Shown: positions 36,014 to 45,780, counted from the stretch's first letter. The stretch: 64,000 nt of DNA from Serinibacter salmoneus (GCF_002563925.1 NZ_PDJD01000001.1:3204716-3268715), one strand, 5' to 3'. Notes: generated by a model not told the origin, from the letters alone. Translations and numbers: made by a program.

Positions 36014-37204
36014 GTGTCCCCCGTGTCCGTTGCCGTGGTGTGCCTGCACACCGACCCGTTCGCGCCGCCGGGCAGCGGCGACGTCGGGGGGATGAACGTG
36101 GTGGTGCGGCACACCAGCCAGGCGCTCGCCGCCCGTGGGCACCGCATCGAGGTCATCACCCGCCGCTCGGACCCCGATTCCCCGGAGGTCTGCGTGGTGG
36201 ACGGCGTCCGCGTGCGCCGCGTGAGCGCCGGACCGCCCCACCCGGTGCCCAAGGGTGAGCACGAGGGTTTCATCGCACCCTTCCGTGAGCGCTTGGAGGA
36301 CCTGGAGCCGGTGGACGTGGTGCACTCCCACCACTGGTTCTCGGGGATGGCGGCGCTGCCGGTTGCCCACGCGTGGGGTGTGCCGCACGTCCAGTCCTTC
36401 CACAGCATCGCGGCCCCGCCCCTGACGGCGCTCGCCGAGGGGGAGCGGCCGGAGTCCCCGGGCCGGCTGGCGGGGGAGGCCCACCTCGCCCGCCGCAGTG
36501 ACGCCGTCGTCGCCGTGAGCGATGCCGAGGCCACGACGGCGATCACCCGCCTGGGTGCGCCTGCCTCCCGGATGTGGGTGGTCCACCCGGGCGTGGACCC
36601 ACGGGTGTTCCATCCGCTCGCTGAACCGCTGCCCGCGGGCGGGCGGCCGAGGGTGCTCCTGGCCGCCCGGCTGGAGCCGCTCAAGGGCGTCGATCTGGCG
36701 ATCCGCGCCCTGGCGCGGCTGCCCCAGCCACGTCCGATACTCCAGGTGGCCGGTGGAGCCACGCACGGCACGGAGTACGTCGACTCGTTGCAGGCGCTCG
36801 CCGCGCAGCTCGGGGTGGTCGAGGACGTCGCTCTCCTGGGCCCGCAGAGCCGGGAGGAGTTGGCGCGGTTGATGCGCGAGGCGAGCATCGTGCTGGTGCC
36901 CTCCCATTCCGAGACCTACGGCCTGGTGGCGCTCGAGGCCGCCGCCAGCGGAGTCCCGGTGGTGGCAGGCGCCGTGGGCGGCCTGCGGGAGGCGGTGCGC
37001 GACGGCGTGACGGGCCTGTTGCTACCGGACCGGGAGCCGCGGACGTGGGCCGAGGCGCTGGCACGGGTGCTGGACTCGGAGGATCTACGCGCGCGGATGT
37101 CGCAGGCATCCCGTGCTCACGCGCGCGAGCGCGGCTGGGACACCACGGCGGGTGGCATGCTCGCGGCCTACTGCGCGCTGTTGCAGGAGTCTCGCACGGC
37201 CTGA
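36014..37204 (+). CDS. Glycosyltransferase family 4, MshA-like
   Basis: A 396-residue GT-B glycosyltransferase. The N-terminal loop GSGDVGGMNVVVRHTSQAL resembles that of MshA, which makes the mycothiol precursor from UDP-GlcNAc and inositol phosphate. HSHHWFSGMAALP, VVHPGVDPRVF, LLAARLEPLKGVDLAI and the E-x7-E region SETYGLVALEAAASG complete the fold. MshA or another GT4 enzyme both remain possible. The GTG at 36014 is used; another in-frame GTG follows three codons later. Confidence 0.72.
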   Translation: MSPVSVAVVCLHTDPFAPPGSGDVGGMNVVVRHTSQALAARGHRIEVITRRSDPDSPEVCVVDGVRVRRVSAGPPHPVPKGEHEGFIAPFRERLEDLEPVDVVHSHHWFSGMAALPVAHAWGVPHVQSFHSIAAPPLTALAEGERPESPGRLAGEAHLARRSDAVVAVSDAEATTAITRLGAPASRMWVVHPGVDPRVFHPLAEPLPAGGRPRVLLAARLEPLKGVDLAIRALARLPQPRPILQVAGGATHGTEYVDSLQALAAQLGVVEDVALLGPQSREELARLMREASIVLVPSHSETYGLVALEAAASGVPVVAGAVGGLREAVRDGVTGLLLPDREPRTWAEALARVLDSEDLRARMSQASRAHARERGWDTTAGGMLAAYCALLQESRTA

Positions 37205-37264
37205 GCGCCCCGAGTGGCCGCCTGAGGGGTGCGTCATCGGGATGCGCGCGGCAGGATGGGTGGC

Positions 37265-38407
37265 ATGGTGCTGCCCCTCGTCCTGGCCTTCGGAACCGAG
37301 GGCTACCTCGAACCCCACGACTCCGGTGCCTGGCACCACTTCGGGATCACGCGGCGGGCGGCAGCCGAGGCGGGCTGGGCTCAGGGCGCCGGCACCGAAC
37401 TGGCCTTCGCCGCGGATGTGATCGATCGCTACCTGTGGGACCCGGCGTGGCTGTATGAGGGCGGCATGGCGCGGGTGCGAGCGGCACGGGAGATCGCACC
37501 GGCCCTGCGCACCCTGCACATGGACGACCTGACCACGCCGGAACTGGTGGAGGCGAGTTTCGAACGGGTCCTGACAGGGACACGTGTCGCGATCCGCTGG
37601 TGCGCCGAGGCGGCGGGCGAGCACGCCGTGGCCGCCGTGAGAGGCGTCGTCGGATTCGCGCTGCACTGTGTCCAGGACTTCTACTCCCACTCCACGTGGA
37701 TCAACGCACCGCAGCGGCGTGGGATCACCTGGGACGAGCGGATCGACGCCGGCGTGGAGTACGCGGACCTCGAGGTCGGTCGCTACCAGGTGCGTGGTGC
37801 GCCCCGGCACGGAGCGATCGGCCTGGCGGGTCCGGGGCGGGCCGCCGTGCGGATCCCGCTGCGCGGTGGGATCGGCGTCCCCGCCGGGATCGCGGGAATC
37901 GGCCGCGGCGTCACCCTGGACTCGCGTTGGCAGGCGCCCACCGGGGTGAGGACCCGGGGGATCGCGCACGAGGTCAGCGGTGAGGAGGCGTTCGAGATGG
38001 CCAGCGAACTCGCCGAGCGGCACAGCGCACGCTGGCTGCGTGAGCTCGCTCTCGAGGCGCAGGCGCTGGGCCTGGACGCGTTGTGGGAGCGCGTGATGCA
38101 CGACGACGACGGCGGGGCGCACGCGCAGTCACGCGTGGCGCAGGATCCGCGGCTGCGGCCCCACCTCTTCCTCGGCGCCGGGGCGTCGGCCGGTCGGGAG
38201 CCCGATCCGGACGCCTGGTTCCTGCGGGTCACGGCTCGGCGTCGTGACGGTCAGGCGACCTCCCGGGTGCTGGGTCCGTTCCCCGCTGCGGGTGGGCGGC
38301 TTGCGCAGGACGTGACGGACGGCGCGCGCGCGGTGGCCCGGCACCCCTCGGTCGTGGGCGCGTGGGCGTTCCGCCGCGGTGGGAGCGCCGACCTGTTGCG
38401 TCTGTAG
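37265..38407 (+). CDS. HET-C-related protein
   Basis: A 380-residue protein. The segment VVGFALHCVQDFYSHSTWI (with an earlier HHFGITRRAA) is the hallmark of HET-C/zinc-dependent phospholipase-C-like helical domains. In these, HC-x-QDFYSHS residues bind metal. A Gly/Ala-rich middle (about 185-230) and a C-terminal region with FLRVTARRRDG and RVLGPFPAAGG complete it. No clear cleavable signal is present, although the first 10 residues are hydrophobic. The substrate is unknown, but the family includes lipid-binding and cell-death-linked proteins. AGGATGGG precedes the ATG at 37265. Confidence 0.55.
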   Translation: MVLPLVLAFGTEGYLEPHDSGAWHHFGITRRAAAEAGWAQGAGTELAFAADVIDRYLWDPAWLYEGGMARVRAAREIAPALRTLHMDDLTTPELVEASFERVLTGTRVAIRWCAEAAGEHAVAAVRGVVGFALHCVQDFYSHSTWINAPQRRGITWDERIDAGVEYADLEVGRYQVRGAPRHGAIGLAGPGRAAVRIPLRGGIGVPAGIAGIGRGVTLDSRWQAPTGVRTRGIAHEVSGEEAFEMASELAERHSARWLRELALEAQALGLDALWERVMHDDDGGAHAQSRVAQDPRLRPHLFLGAGASAGREPDPDAWFLRVTARRRDGQATSRVLGPFPAAGGRLAQDVTDGARAVARHPSVVGAWAFRRGGSADLLRL

Positions 38408-39058
38408 CCGGGAGTCGTGTCGCTGAACCGGGCGTGATCTCGCCTGTGCGTTCGGGAACGTTCGGAGGAATCGACGCGAACTCGCGCGGTTCGGCAGGGT
38501 GGATACCGCACCGGACCGGTGCAAGGGTTCGTCGGCTCGCCGGAGTCCGGCGGAGTGGCTGTGCCCCCGGCCCCTTCGCGTAGTCGACGAGTCGGCGAAC
38601 CCGTTTGTCTCACCCAGTGAGACGCGTGTTCGGGGTTGTTCGGAGAGCGTGACCTTCCCGAACACCTGCCGTCAGAGTAGGTCATGCAAGAACGGGACAG
38701 TGTCAGTTCTTGCACCCGCTGCCCGCGGGGATGGTGTCCGGCGTCGAACCTCGTAGTGCGCTGGTGGCAATCGGGGGGTTGACGCCAGCAGGCCTCGGTT
38801 CGACGCCGGACATCACCGCCGAGGCAGTTCGGACGTCGTCCGGGGGGTCGATGTCCGGCCCGGTCGGTCCCGACGCTCTGCGTGTCAAGAGGGGGTGCGC
38901 AGATCGTCGGGACCGACCGGAAGAGCGGGTCTTCACACCATCGCCACGCAGCACGCACCGGATCCCTGCACGGTGCGTGATCCACGCCGCGTTCGTTCGG
39001 AATCTCCCAGCCGTGTGCCGTAGCGTCGAGGAGACCCGCCCCCGATCAGGAAGAGACC
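38408..39058. other. 651-base gene-free stretch rich in inverted repeats
   Basis: No convincing gene on either strand. It holds several hairpins: GTCTCA/TGAGAC (38607-38623), GTGTTCGGG/CCCGAACAC (38626-38665), TGCAAGAAC/GTTCTTGCA (38685-38714), an 18-base inverted repeat (38736-38753 with 38793-38811), and a 23-base stem with one mismatch (38860-38882 with 38898-38920, 15-base loop). They lie in a row between the HET-C-like gene and the mscS gene. A mobile-element remnant or a structured RNA are both possible. Confidence 0.7.
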
Positions 39059-40390
39059 ATGTCTGACGAACCCGACCTCGAGACCGAGATCGAGTCCGCC
39101 ACCAATCTCGCGGTGACCCTCGGCTGGGTCGCCGGGGCCGTCGCCATCGCCTACGTCCTGGGCATCGTGCTGTCCTGGGTGGTGCGGCGGATCGGTGGCC
39201 GCAGCGACCTCATCCGCGACCTGTCCTCCCTCACCCGCGCCCCGGTCCGCGCCACGCTGATGGTCATCGGCGCGTTCATCGCGGTCAACCGCACCGCGGA
39301 CGAGGAGGAACGGTGGCGGGGCTGGGTCGATCAGCTGCTCCTCATCGTTCTCATCGCGACCCTCGCGTGGCTGGCGATCCGGGTGATCCTGGTGCTCGAG
39401 CGGCGCTTCATGAAGCGCTACGGCGGCGGTGATACCGAACTACCCGAGGCGGACCGCCACCGCCGCAGGATGCGCACCCAGATCGTGGTCCTGCGCCGAC
39501 TGGCGATCGCGATCGTGGTGATCCTCGCCGTCGCGGCGGCCCTGATGACGTTCCCGACCTTCGCCGATCTCGGGGCGACGCTGTTCGCCTCCGCCGGTGT
39601 GATGTCGATCGTGGCGGGCCTCGCCGCGCAGACCTCGCTCGGCGCGGTGTTCGCCGGCATGCAGATCGCCTTCTCCGACGCGATCCGCGTGGGCGACGTG
39701 GTGGTCGTGGAGGGCGAGTGGGGCCGGATCGAGGAGATCACCCTGACCTACGTGGTGGTGCAGGTGTGGGACGACCGCCGACTCGTGCTTCCCTCCACCT
39801 ACTTCACCACCAAGCCGTTCGAGAACTGGACCCGTCGGCAGACCGAACTGCTGGGCACGGTCGAGTTGTCCGTGGACTTCTCGGTGCCGATCGCCGAGAT
39901 GCGCGCCGAGCTCGACCGCCAGCTCGCGGCCACGGACCTGTGGGACGGTCGCGTGGGCGGGCTCTCCGTGACCGAGGCGACCGGGAGTTCCATGACGGTG
40001 CGGGTGCTGGTCAGTGCGCAGGACTCGGGCCTGCTGTGGGACCTGCGCGTGACGATCCGGGAAGGGATGGTCACCTGGTTGCAGCAGTTCGATCGTGGCG
40101 GACTGCCCCGCCTGCGCATCGAGACCTCCTCCGAGAGCGAGCGCAACGCGCGCGATGCGAAGGCTGCCCGCCGGTCGGCGCCCGTGCCGGGGGAGGGGGA
40201 GAACGCCCCCCGCGGCCCGGGGCTGTTCGCCGGGGAGGACGGCGACGAGGACCGGCGTGCGATGTTCGCCGGGCCGGGCGATGAGGTGCTGGCCGAACGT
40301 GCCCGGCAGGACGAGGCGCGTGGCGAGCAGTCCGCCGCCGATGAGGAGTGGGAGAGGATGCGACGCCGGGGGCCCGAGGGCGAGGGCTGA
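39059..40390 (+). CDS. MscS-family mechanosensitive ion channel
   Basis: A 443-residue protein with several membrane helices (about 15-42, 62-80, 88-112, 145-165). The pore helix region, ASAGVMSIVAGLAAQTSLGAVFAGMQIAF, has the Gly/Ala pattern of MscS TM3, followed by the soluble beta domain beginning DAIRVGDVVVVEGEWGRIEEITLTYVVV. It should release solutes during hypo-osmotic shock. The charged C-terminal 90 residues (EDGDEDRRAMFAG...) are poorly conserved. It is preceded by the hairpin-rich region and converges with the first STAND gene. Confidence 0.85.
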   Translation: MSDEPDLETEIESATNLAVTLGWVAGAVAIAYVLGIVLSWVVRRIGGRSDLIRDLSSLTRAPVRATLMVIGAFIAVNRTADEEERWRGWVDQLLLIVLIATLAWLAIRVILVLERRFMKRYGGGDTELPEADRHRRRMRTQIVVLRRLAIAIVVILAVAAALMTFPTFADLGATLFASAGVMSIVAGLAAQTSLGAVFAGMQIAFSDAIRVGDVVVVEGEWGRIEEITLTYVVVQVWDDRRLVLPSTYFTTKPFENWTRRQTELLGTVELSVDFSVPIAEMRAELDRQLAATDLWDGRVGGLSVTEATGSSMTVRVLVSAQDSGLLWDLRVTIREGMVTWLQQFDRGGLPRLRIETSSESERNARDAKAARRSAPVPGEGENAPRGPGLFAGEDGDEDRRAMFAGPGDEVLAERARQDEARGEQSAADEEWERMRRRGPEGEG

Positions 40391-40427
40391 CTGACCGGCG
40401 GGTGCCGGGTGCCGGGCGCGGCGCGGG

Positions 40428-43067
40428 CTACGGGACCACGAGGTGACGCATGAGCGGCTCGGGCCCGGTGGGGTCGAGCCGGTGAGCGACCCAGCCTCGT
40501 AGCAGCGGACTCGCCGCGGGATCGGCCAGGACCTCCCGCATCGCCGCGGGTGCGTCCGCATCCCCCGCGAGCGAACCGAGGTAGCCGAGCACGGCCCGAC
40601 CGTAGGCGACGATGAGATCGGCGCCGAAACGCCGCACCTCCTCGGTCGCCTTCCGGGCCAGGTCGTCTGCGCGGCTCACCTCGCCCGCCTCCGCGAGGAC
40701 CAGCGCGCAGTTGAGCTGGGCCGCACTCCAGCGCCAGATCCCGATCGGGGTCGCCGTCCGGGCTCCGAGCGCGCGCTCGGCGAGGTCCACCGCCCGGGCG
40801 TGATCCCCGGCCATACGTGCCGCGGTCGCACGCGTGACGACACCGAGGACCGATCGCGCATCACCACGATCGGCCTGCACGAGGGTGGCGACCAGGTCGC
40901 TGCCGTCCAGGCCTTGGATCGCGCGCAGGCGGTGCCGGTTCTGCGTGATCGCGTCCGAGGTCTCATACCCCGCGTCGCCGAGGGTGGCGGCGGAGTCGAG
41001 GGTGGCGTTCGTGAGGTCCGCGTCGGCCAGTTCGAGGTGGATCTCCGCGAGTCGGGTCCTGGCGATCACGGTCATCCTGCGATCGCAGGGGTCCTCGGAG
41101 ACGGGAATCCTCTGATGGGCCTGGAGTGCTTCGGGTAGACGACCGGTCACGAGCAGCGCCCGCATCACGGAGATGGTGAGGCTCTGGTACTCGGTACGAC
41201 TGGCGTCGCCGTGGTCGGGGCCGAGCGACTCGATGGCCCGGATGGCCGCGCGCGTGAGGTCGAGTCCCTCGCTCATGTCCCGTTCCCACAGGTGTGTGAC
41301 GGCGAGATTGGTCTGCGCCTCGATCCGTTCCCGCGGTCCGCCCCGAGCCGCCACCTCGGCGTAGAGCTCCTCGGCCTGCACCGATCGGTCGGTCGCCTCG
41401 AGCAGTTGCGCCGTCTGCATCGCGAAGTATCCCCACAGCTCACGGCGGCCGTGGGTCATCGCCGTGGAACACGCGAGGTAGGCATCCAGCCGCCGGGAAC
41501 TCCATCGCAGGTAGTGCAGCATCGACAGCGCCAGCCGAGAGACCGCATCCGGGGCGTTCACGTCGGCCGCGGCCTGCAGCGTCGTGATGGCCACGGGGAC
41601 CTGGGCATCGAGCCAGTCCTGGCTCGCCCGCCGCCCGCGTGGGACCGCGTCCTCGGCCGGGTCGGGTGCGGGGACCCAGGAATCGATGGTGGGGTTCACG
41701 GTGACCCGGACGCGGGCGCGTTCGGTGGCGGTGGCGAACCGCTGGGTGAGGACGGTCGCCAGGGTCTCGATCTCACGTCGGCGTCGGGAGGAGGGAATGT
41801 CGTCGGCGGCTCGGTCGGCGACGGTGGCGCGCACGATGTCATGGAGTTCGAGGACGTCGTCGGGACGCGGGGTGAGGAGGTTCTCACGCACCAGGACGGC
41901 CACCGACCGGTCGACCTCCAGCGCTCCGATCGTGTCGGTCAGGGCGATGTGCAGTTCCGCGGGGGTGAGCGGACCGGGATGGAGCGCGAGGAAGCTGAGG
42001 ACGCTGCGCGCTGGAGGTCCCAAGGCGTCGTAGACGTCCTCGAGGGCAGGGACGAGCCCGGCCTCGGTGGCCTCGAGGCGGCGCAGGTGGTCGCTGAGGT
42101 ACCAGGTGGGGCGTGCCGCGATCTGACCGGCGAGCACCGTGATCGCGAGCGGGAGGCGACCGCAGGCCTCGGCCAGCAGGGCCAGGTCCGCGCGGGCACG
42201 GGCGGGGTCGGTGGGGGCGTAGTTCCCGTCCGTGAGCGTGGCGAGCATGTCGCAGGCATCCTGGAGGATCATCGGGCCGAGCTCCAGCAGAGCGAATCCG
42301 TGAGGTGGCTCGATCCGCCGGCGGGAGGTCGTGATCACTGTGGCGCCCGGGGGGAGCCCGGAGACGAATGCGGTGATGTTCTCGGGGCTGGTCACATCCT
42401 CCACGATCAGGACGAGGTCGGTGGCCTCGGCGCGCAGCCCGGGGCCCGGGCGCGTGGCGATCACGCGCGTGAGCTCGGTGAGCACCGCACTCGGGGAGGC
42501 CGCGGTGATGCAGGCATCACCGGAGGCCGTGCGCAGCCCGATCGAGAGGACCCGCGCGCGGGGGCGGGCCAGCGCCGCGTCGGCTGCGACCGCGCGGGCC
42601 AGGGCCGACTTGCCGACCCCGGGCATCCCGGTGATGAGGAGATGCCGCGGCCCACCTTCCTCGGGCATCAACAGGTCGCGCGCGCTGTCACGCTCCCGGC
42701 GGCGTCCGATGACCGTGAGGGACTCGGGGTTCAGCGCCGTGAACTCCGGCCGCGCCGTGGCGGTGGCCAGGCCGCCGAGCACCGCACGGTGCAACTCCCG
42801 CAGGTCTCGCTCACGCTCCGGGAATCCCAGCACGATGGCGATGTCGGCGACGAGGTCGGGGTCGATCCGTCGTCTGCCGTCGCGGAAGGCGTCGTAGACG
42901 GTCACCTTGCCCGGTCGGCGGATGAAGCGCGCACCGGGACGCGCCGAGCGCAGCCGCGCGATGCGCGCGGCGATCTCCCCGAACGACGGGTCCCCCGCCT
43001 CAGCGCGCATGGTGCGCAGCGCGAGGGCGATGTCGTCCAGGCTCTGCGGCGGCGTCGCCATGACCAT
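40428..43067 (-). CDS. HTH-STAND ATPase with TPR-like C-terminus, copy 1
   Basis: An 879-residue protein. The N-terminal 95 residues contain a helix-turn-helix-like module (FGEIAARIARLR, KVTVYDAFRDGRRRIDPDLV, VLGFPERERDLRE). A STAND/NB-ARC-type ATPase follows: P-loop GMPGVGKSA (147-155), Walker B LVLIVEDV, TTSRR sensor and a winged-helix segment (LHPGPLTPAELHIAL, LHDIVRATVADRA). The last 450 residues are alpha-helical repeats resembling TPRs. Such proteins act as ATP-dependent signalling switches. The neighbouring gene encodes a paralogue in the same orientation, about 60 bases away. The trigger and output are unknown. Start at ATG 43067 or the ATG two codons later. Confidence 0.75.
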   Translation of the reverse strand: MVMATPPQSLDDIALALRTMRAEAGDPSFGEIAARIARLRSARPGARFIRRPGKVTVYDAFRDGRRRIDPDLVADIAIVLGFPERERDLRELHRAVLGGLATATARPEFTALNPESLTVIGRRRERDSARDLLMPEEGGPRHLLITGMPGVGKSALARAVAADAALARPRARVLSIGLRTASGDACITAASPSAVLTELTRVIATRPGPGLRAEATDLVLIVEDVTSPENITAFVSGLPPGATVITTSRRRIEPPHGFALLELGPMILQDACDMLATLTDGNYAPTDPARARADLALLAEACGRLPLAITVLAGQIAARPTWYLSDHLRRLEATEAGLVPALEDVYDALGPPARSVLSFLALHPGPLTPAELHIALTDTIGALEVDRSVAVLVRENLLTPRPDDVLELHDIVRATVADRAADDIPSSRRRREIETLATVLTQRFATATERARVRVTVNPTIDSWVPAPDPAEDAVPRGRRASQDWLDAQVPVAITTLQAAADVNAPDAVSRLALSMLHYLRWSSRRLDAYLACSTAMTHGRRELWGYFAMQTAQLLEATDRSVQAEELYAEVAARGGPRERIEAQTNLAVTHLWERDMSEGLDLTRAAIRAIESLGPDHGDASRTEYQSLTISVMRALLVTGRLPEALQAHQRIPVSEDPCDRRMTVIARTRLAEIHLELADADLTNATLDSAATLGDAGYETSDAITQNRHRLRAIQGLDGSDLVATLVQADRGDARSVLGVVTRATAARMAGDHARAVDLAERALGARTATPIGIWRWSAAQLNCALVLAEAGEVSRADDLARKATEEVRRFGADLIVAYGRAVLGYLGSLAGDADAPAAMREVLADPAASPLLRGWVAHRLDPTGPEPLMRHLVVP

Positions 43068-43126
43068 GGTGCCAGCGTAGGCCGCGCGCGCCGCGCGGGA
43101 ACGTGACCCGCTCGCGGGTCAGCCCG

Positions 43127-45739
43127 TCACGGCACGACGAGGGCCCTCATCACCGCGGGCGGGGAGGTGGGATCGAGGTGATGAGCGACCCATCCGCGCA
43201 GCAGGGGGCTCGCGGCGTCCTCGTCCAGCACGGCGCGCAGCAACTCGTGTGCGCAAGGATCGCCCTCGAGTGCCGCGCACAGGCCGAGCACGGCGTCGCC
43301 GTAGGCGGCCACGAGGTGCACACCGTGCTCACGGGCGTCCCTGGTGGCCTGCTGCGCCACCGCGCGGGCGCCGGCCGGGTCGCCGCCCTCGGCGAGCACC
43401 AGGGCGAACGCCAGCGCGTTGGCACTCACCCGGAACGGGTTCATGTTCTCGGGTGGATCCGCGGCCAACGCCCGGCGGGCGAGGTCCACCGCCGCGCCGG
43501 AGCGTGCCGCGATCCGATCGGTGGTCGCCTGCGCGACCTGCGCCATCACCCCGAGTGACTCGTTCGCCGCGCCCTGCCCGAATGCCTCCAGCTCACGCGA
43601 GCTGTCCTGACCCTGCAACGCACGCAGGCGGTGCCGCAGCGTCGCGGCGCTCTCGGCCGGGAAGGCCCCGCCGTCCCCCATGGCCTGTGCGGCGTCGAGC
43701 GCAGCCAGAGCGAGCTCGGTCTCGGCCAACTCGACGTGCGCCTCGGCGAGCGCGATGGTGGACACCACCCCGTGGTAGCCGCCGGGCGCGTCGATGGACC
43801 CGAACACCTCCTCGTGCACCGCGAGCGCCGCACGTGGATCCCCCGACAGCACCAGGGCGCGCATGAGGTGGCTGGCGATCGACTGCCTGATCACCGTCAG
43901 GCCCGCCGTCTGCGCCTCGGCCAGTGCGGTCCGCGCGAACTCGATGCCGGTGGGCAGGTGGCGCTTCCACATCTCGTTGAGGGCGCGCTGGGCCGTGGCC
44001 TCGATCCGCATCGCGAGGTCACCCTCCGCGGCCACGGTGGCCAGCATCGCGTCCGCCTCGTCCAGCAGGTTCAGGGCTGCGGCGATCCCGCTGGTCTCGA
44101 GGGTGAAGTACATCCGCGACTGCGGCGCGCCATGGTGCATGGCGGTGCGCGCGATGCGGTAGGCGTCCACGGGTTCACGCCGCCACAGCAGGTACCGCAT
44201 CCCGCTCGCCGCCAGCGCCGTGACCTCCTGTTCCAGGCCCTCGTCGGCGGCGACCTGTGCGGTGGTGACCGCCAGGGCGATGTGCTCCGCCAGCCAGGTG
44301 CGGCACCCCTGAGGGTCGGGGGGTACGGCCTGCGCCTCCCAGGAGCCCTCCGGCGCCGTGGGCGGGAACAGCGCCTCCAGGACCGGATCCGGCGGGCTGG
44401 TCAACTCCGCCCGCCCGATGGCTGTGATCAGGCGCTGCGCGAGGCTGCTGGCGAGGGCCTGGGCCTCCCGGGTGCGCTGGGAGGCGGGGAAGCGATCAAC
44501 CGCACGGTCGGCGGCCACGGCGCGCACGACGTCGTGCAGCACCAGCGTGCCGGAGTCCTCCTGGTGCACGAGGTTCTCCAGGCGCAGGACGCCGAGCGCG
44601 GCATCGACCTGCTCCGGCGTGAGGTCTCGGCGCAGCGAGACCGCCACCTCCCCGGCTGTCAGCGGTCCCGGGTGGATCGCGAGCAGGCTCAGGACGTGCT
44701 CGGGGGCATGCTCGAGTGAGTCGAGGACCTCCTCCAGGGCGGGTGCCAGGCCCCCGTCGATCGCCTCCAGCCGCCGCAGGTGATCCGACAGGAGCCACCC
44801 GGGCCGCGCGGCGATCTGCCCGGCCACCACAGCCACAGCCAGCGGGAGCCCTCCGCAGTGCGCCGCGATCGCCTCCACGATCCCCGGGTCGCGCTGCACG
44901 GGGGAGCCGGCGGCGTCGATCTGTCGTGCCAGGAGCTCGCACGCGGCCTGCGTGGTCAGCGGTGGGAGGTCCATCGTGGTCATCGCATCGGCCAGACGGC
45001 GCCGGGAAGTGGCGATGAGGGTGGTGGTCGGCTTCAGGCCCATCGCGAATCGGGCGAGTCCCGCGCGGTCGGTCGCGTCGTCCAGCACCACCACCAGGCC
45101 ACGGTCACGTGGCATGTCCGCCACGTGGTCGCGCAGTTGGCGCAGCAGGACAGCGGGATCGGTCGCCTCCGTGCCCTCGTCTCCGGAGGCGGTGCGCAGC
45201 GACACCCGGACCACCTGGGCGCCTGCCTCGCGCGCCGTCTCCTCGGCGAGGCGGAGCGCGAAGGCCGACTTGCCCACGCCGGGCATCCCGGTGATCAGGA
45301 GTCGGCGCGGCCCTGCCGTGCGGGTGAGCAGGTCGCGGGCGTGGTCGAGGTCGGCGGCGCGTCCGATCAGCGGTTCGGGGACCTCGGCAGGCTCCAGGAG
45401 GGTGATGTCGGGCCGAGCGGTGCTGCGTGCACGCCCGCCCGCTGCCGCCACACACATCGACCGCAGGTCCTGCTCGCGCTCGGGAAACCCCAGCGCGAGC
45501 GTGATGTCGGCCACCAGTTCGGGGTCCACGCGCCGCCTGCCGTCGCGGAAGGCGTCGTACACCGTGACACGGCCGGGCCGGGCACCCCAGGCCGAGGAGC
45601 CGCGCTCGCCCCGCAGCCGAGCGATGCGCGCCGTGATCTCTCCGAACGAGGGGTCCCCGGCCGCAAGTCGCATCCCGCGCAGTTCGGCCGCGATCGCGTC
45701 GAACGGTGCGGACCGGCTCGGTTCTCCCACGCTGGCCAC
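43127..45739 (-). CDS. HTH-STAND ATPase with TPR-like C-terminus, copy 2
   Basis: An 870-residue paralogue of copy 1, alignable along its full length: the HTH module (SFGEITARIARLRG, RVTVYDAFRDGRRRVDPELVADI), P-loop GMPGVGKSA, Walker B LVVVLDDATD, ATSRRRLA, winged-helix (IHPGPLTAGEVAVSL, LVLHDVVRAVAADRAVDRFP) and a C-terminal helical repeat region ending in MRALVVP (copy 1: MRHLVVP). I chose the GTG at 45739; a longer frame to 45826 overlaps the next gene by 46 bases and has no family-like residues. Copy 2 is the first gene transcribed and both are probably one unit. Confidence 0.75.
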   Translation of the reverse strand: MASVGEPSRSAPFDAIAAELRGMRLAAGDPSFGEITARIARLRGERGSSAWGARPGRVTVYDAFRDGRRRVDPELVADITLALGFPEREQDLRSMCVAAAGGRARSTARPDITLLEPAEVPEPLIGRAADLDHARDLLTRTAGPRRLLITGMPGVGKSAFALRLAEETAREAGAQVVRVSLRTASGDEGTEATDPAVLLRQLRDHVADMPRDRGLVVVLDDATDRAGLARFAMGLKPTTTLIATSRRRLADAMTTMDLPPLTTQAACELLARQIDAAGSPVQRDPGIVEAIAAHCGGLPLAVAVVAGQIAARPGWLLSDHLRRLEAIDGGLAPALEEVLDSLEHAPEHVLSLLAIHPGPLTAGEVAVSLRRDLTPEQVDAALGVLRLENLVHQEDSGTLVLHDVVRAVAADRAVDRFPASQRTREAQALASSLAQRLITAIGRAELTSPPDPVLEALFPPTAPEGSWEAQAVPPDPQGCRTWLAEHIALAVTTAQVAADEGLEQEVTALAASGMRYLLWRREPVDAYRIARTAMHHGAPQSRMYFTLETSGIAAALNLLDEADAMLATVAAEGDLAMRIEATAQRALNEMWKRHLPTGIEFARTALAEAQTAGLTVIRQSIASHLMRALVLSGDPRAALAVHEEVFGSIDAPGGYHGVVSTIALAEAHVELAETELALAALDAAQAMGDGGAFPAESAATLRHRLRALQGQDSSRELEAFGQGAANESLGVMAQVAQATTDRIAARSGAAVDLARRALAADPPENMNPFRVSANALAFALVLAEGGDPAGARAVAQQATRDAREHGVHLVAAYGDAVLGLCAALEGDPCAHELLRAVLDEDAASPLLRGWVAHHLDPTSPPAVMRALVVP

Positions 45740-45780
45740 GATACGGCCACCATCCGATCCTCGCGTCTCGGGGGGCGTGC

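Noticed and set aside
38408..39058. CRISPR array or complete insertion sequence
   Set aside because: The repeats are inverted pairs of different sequence, not direct repeats with even spacers, and no transposase reading frame is present.
40428..45739. An Avs-type antiphage defence pair
   Set aside because: No nuclease, protease or other effector domain is visible, the N-terminus is HTH-like, and no other defence genes are nearby.
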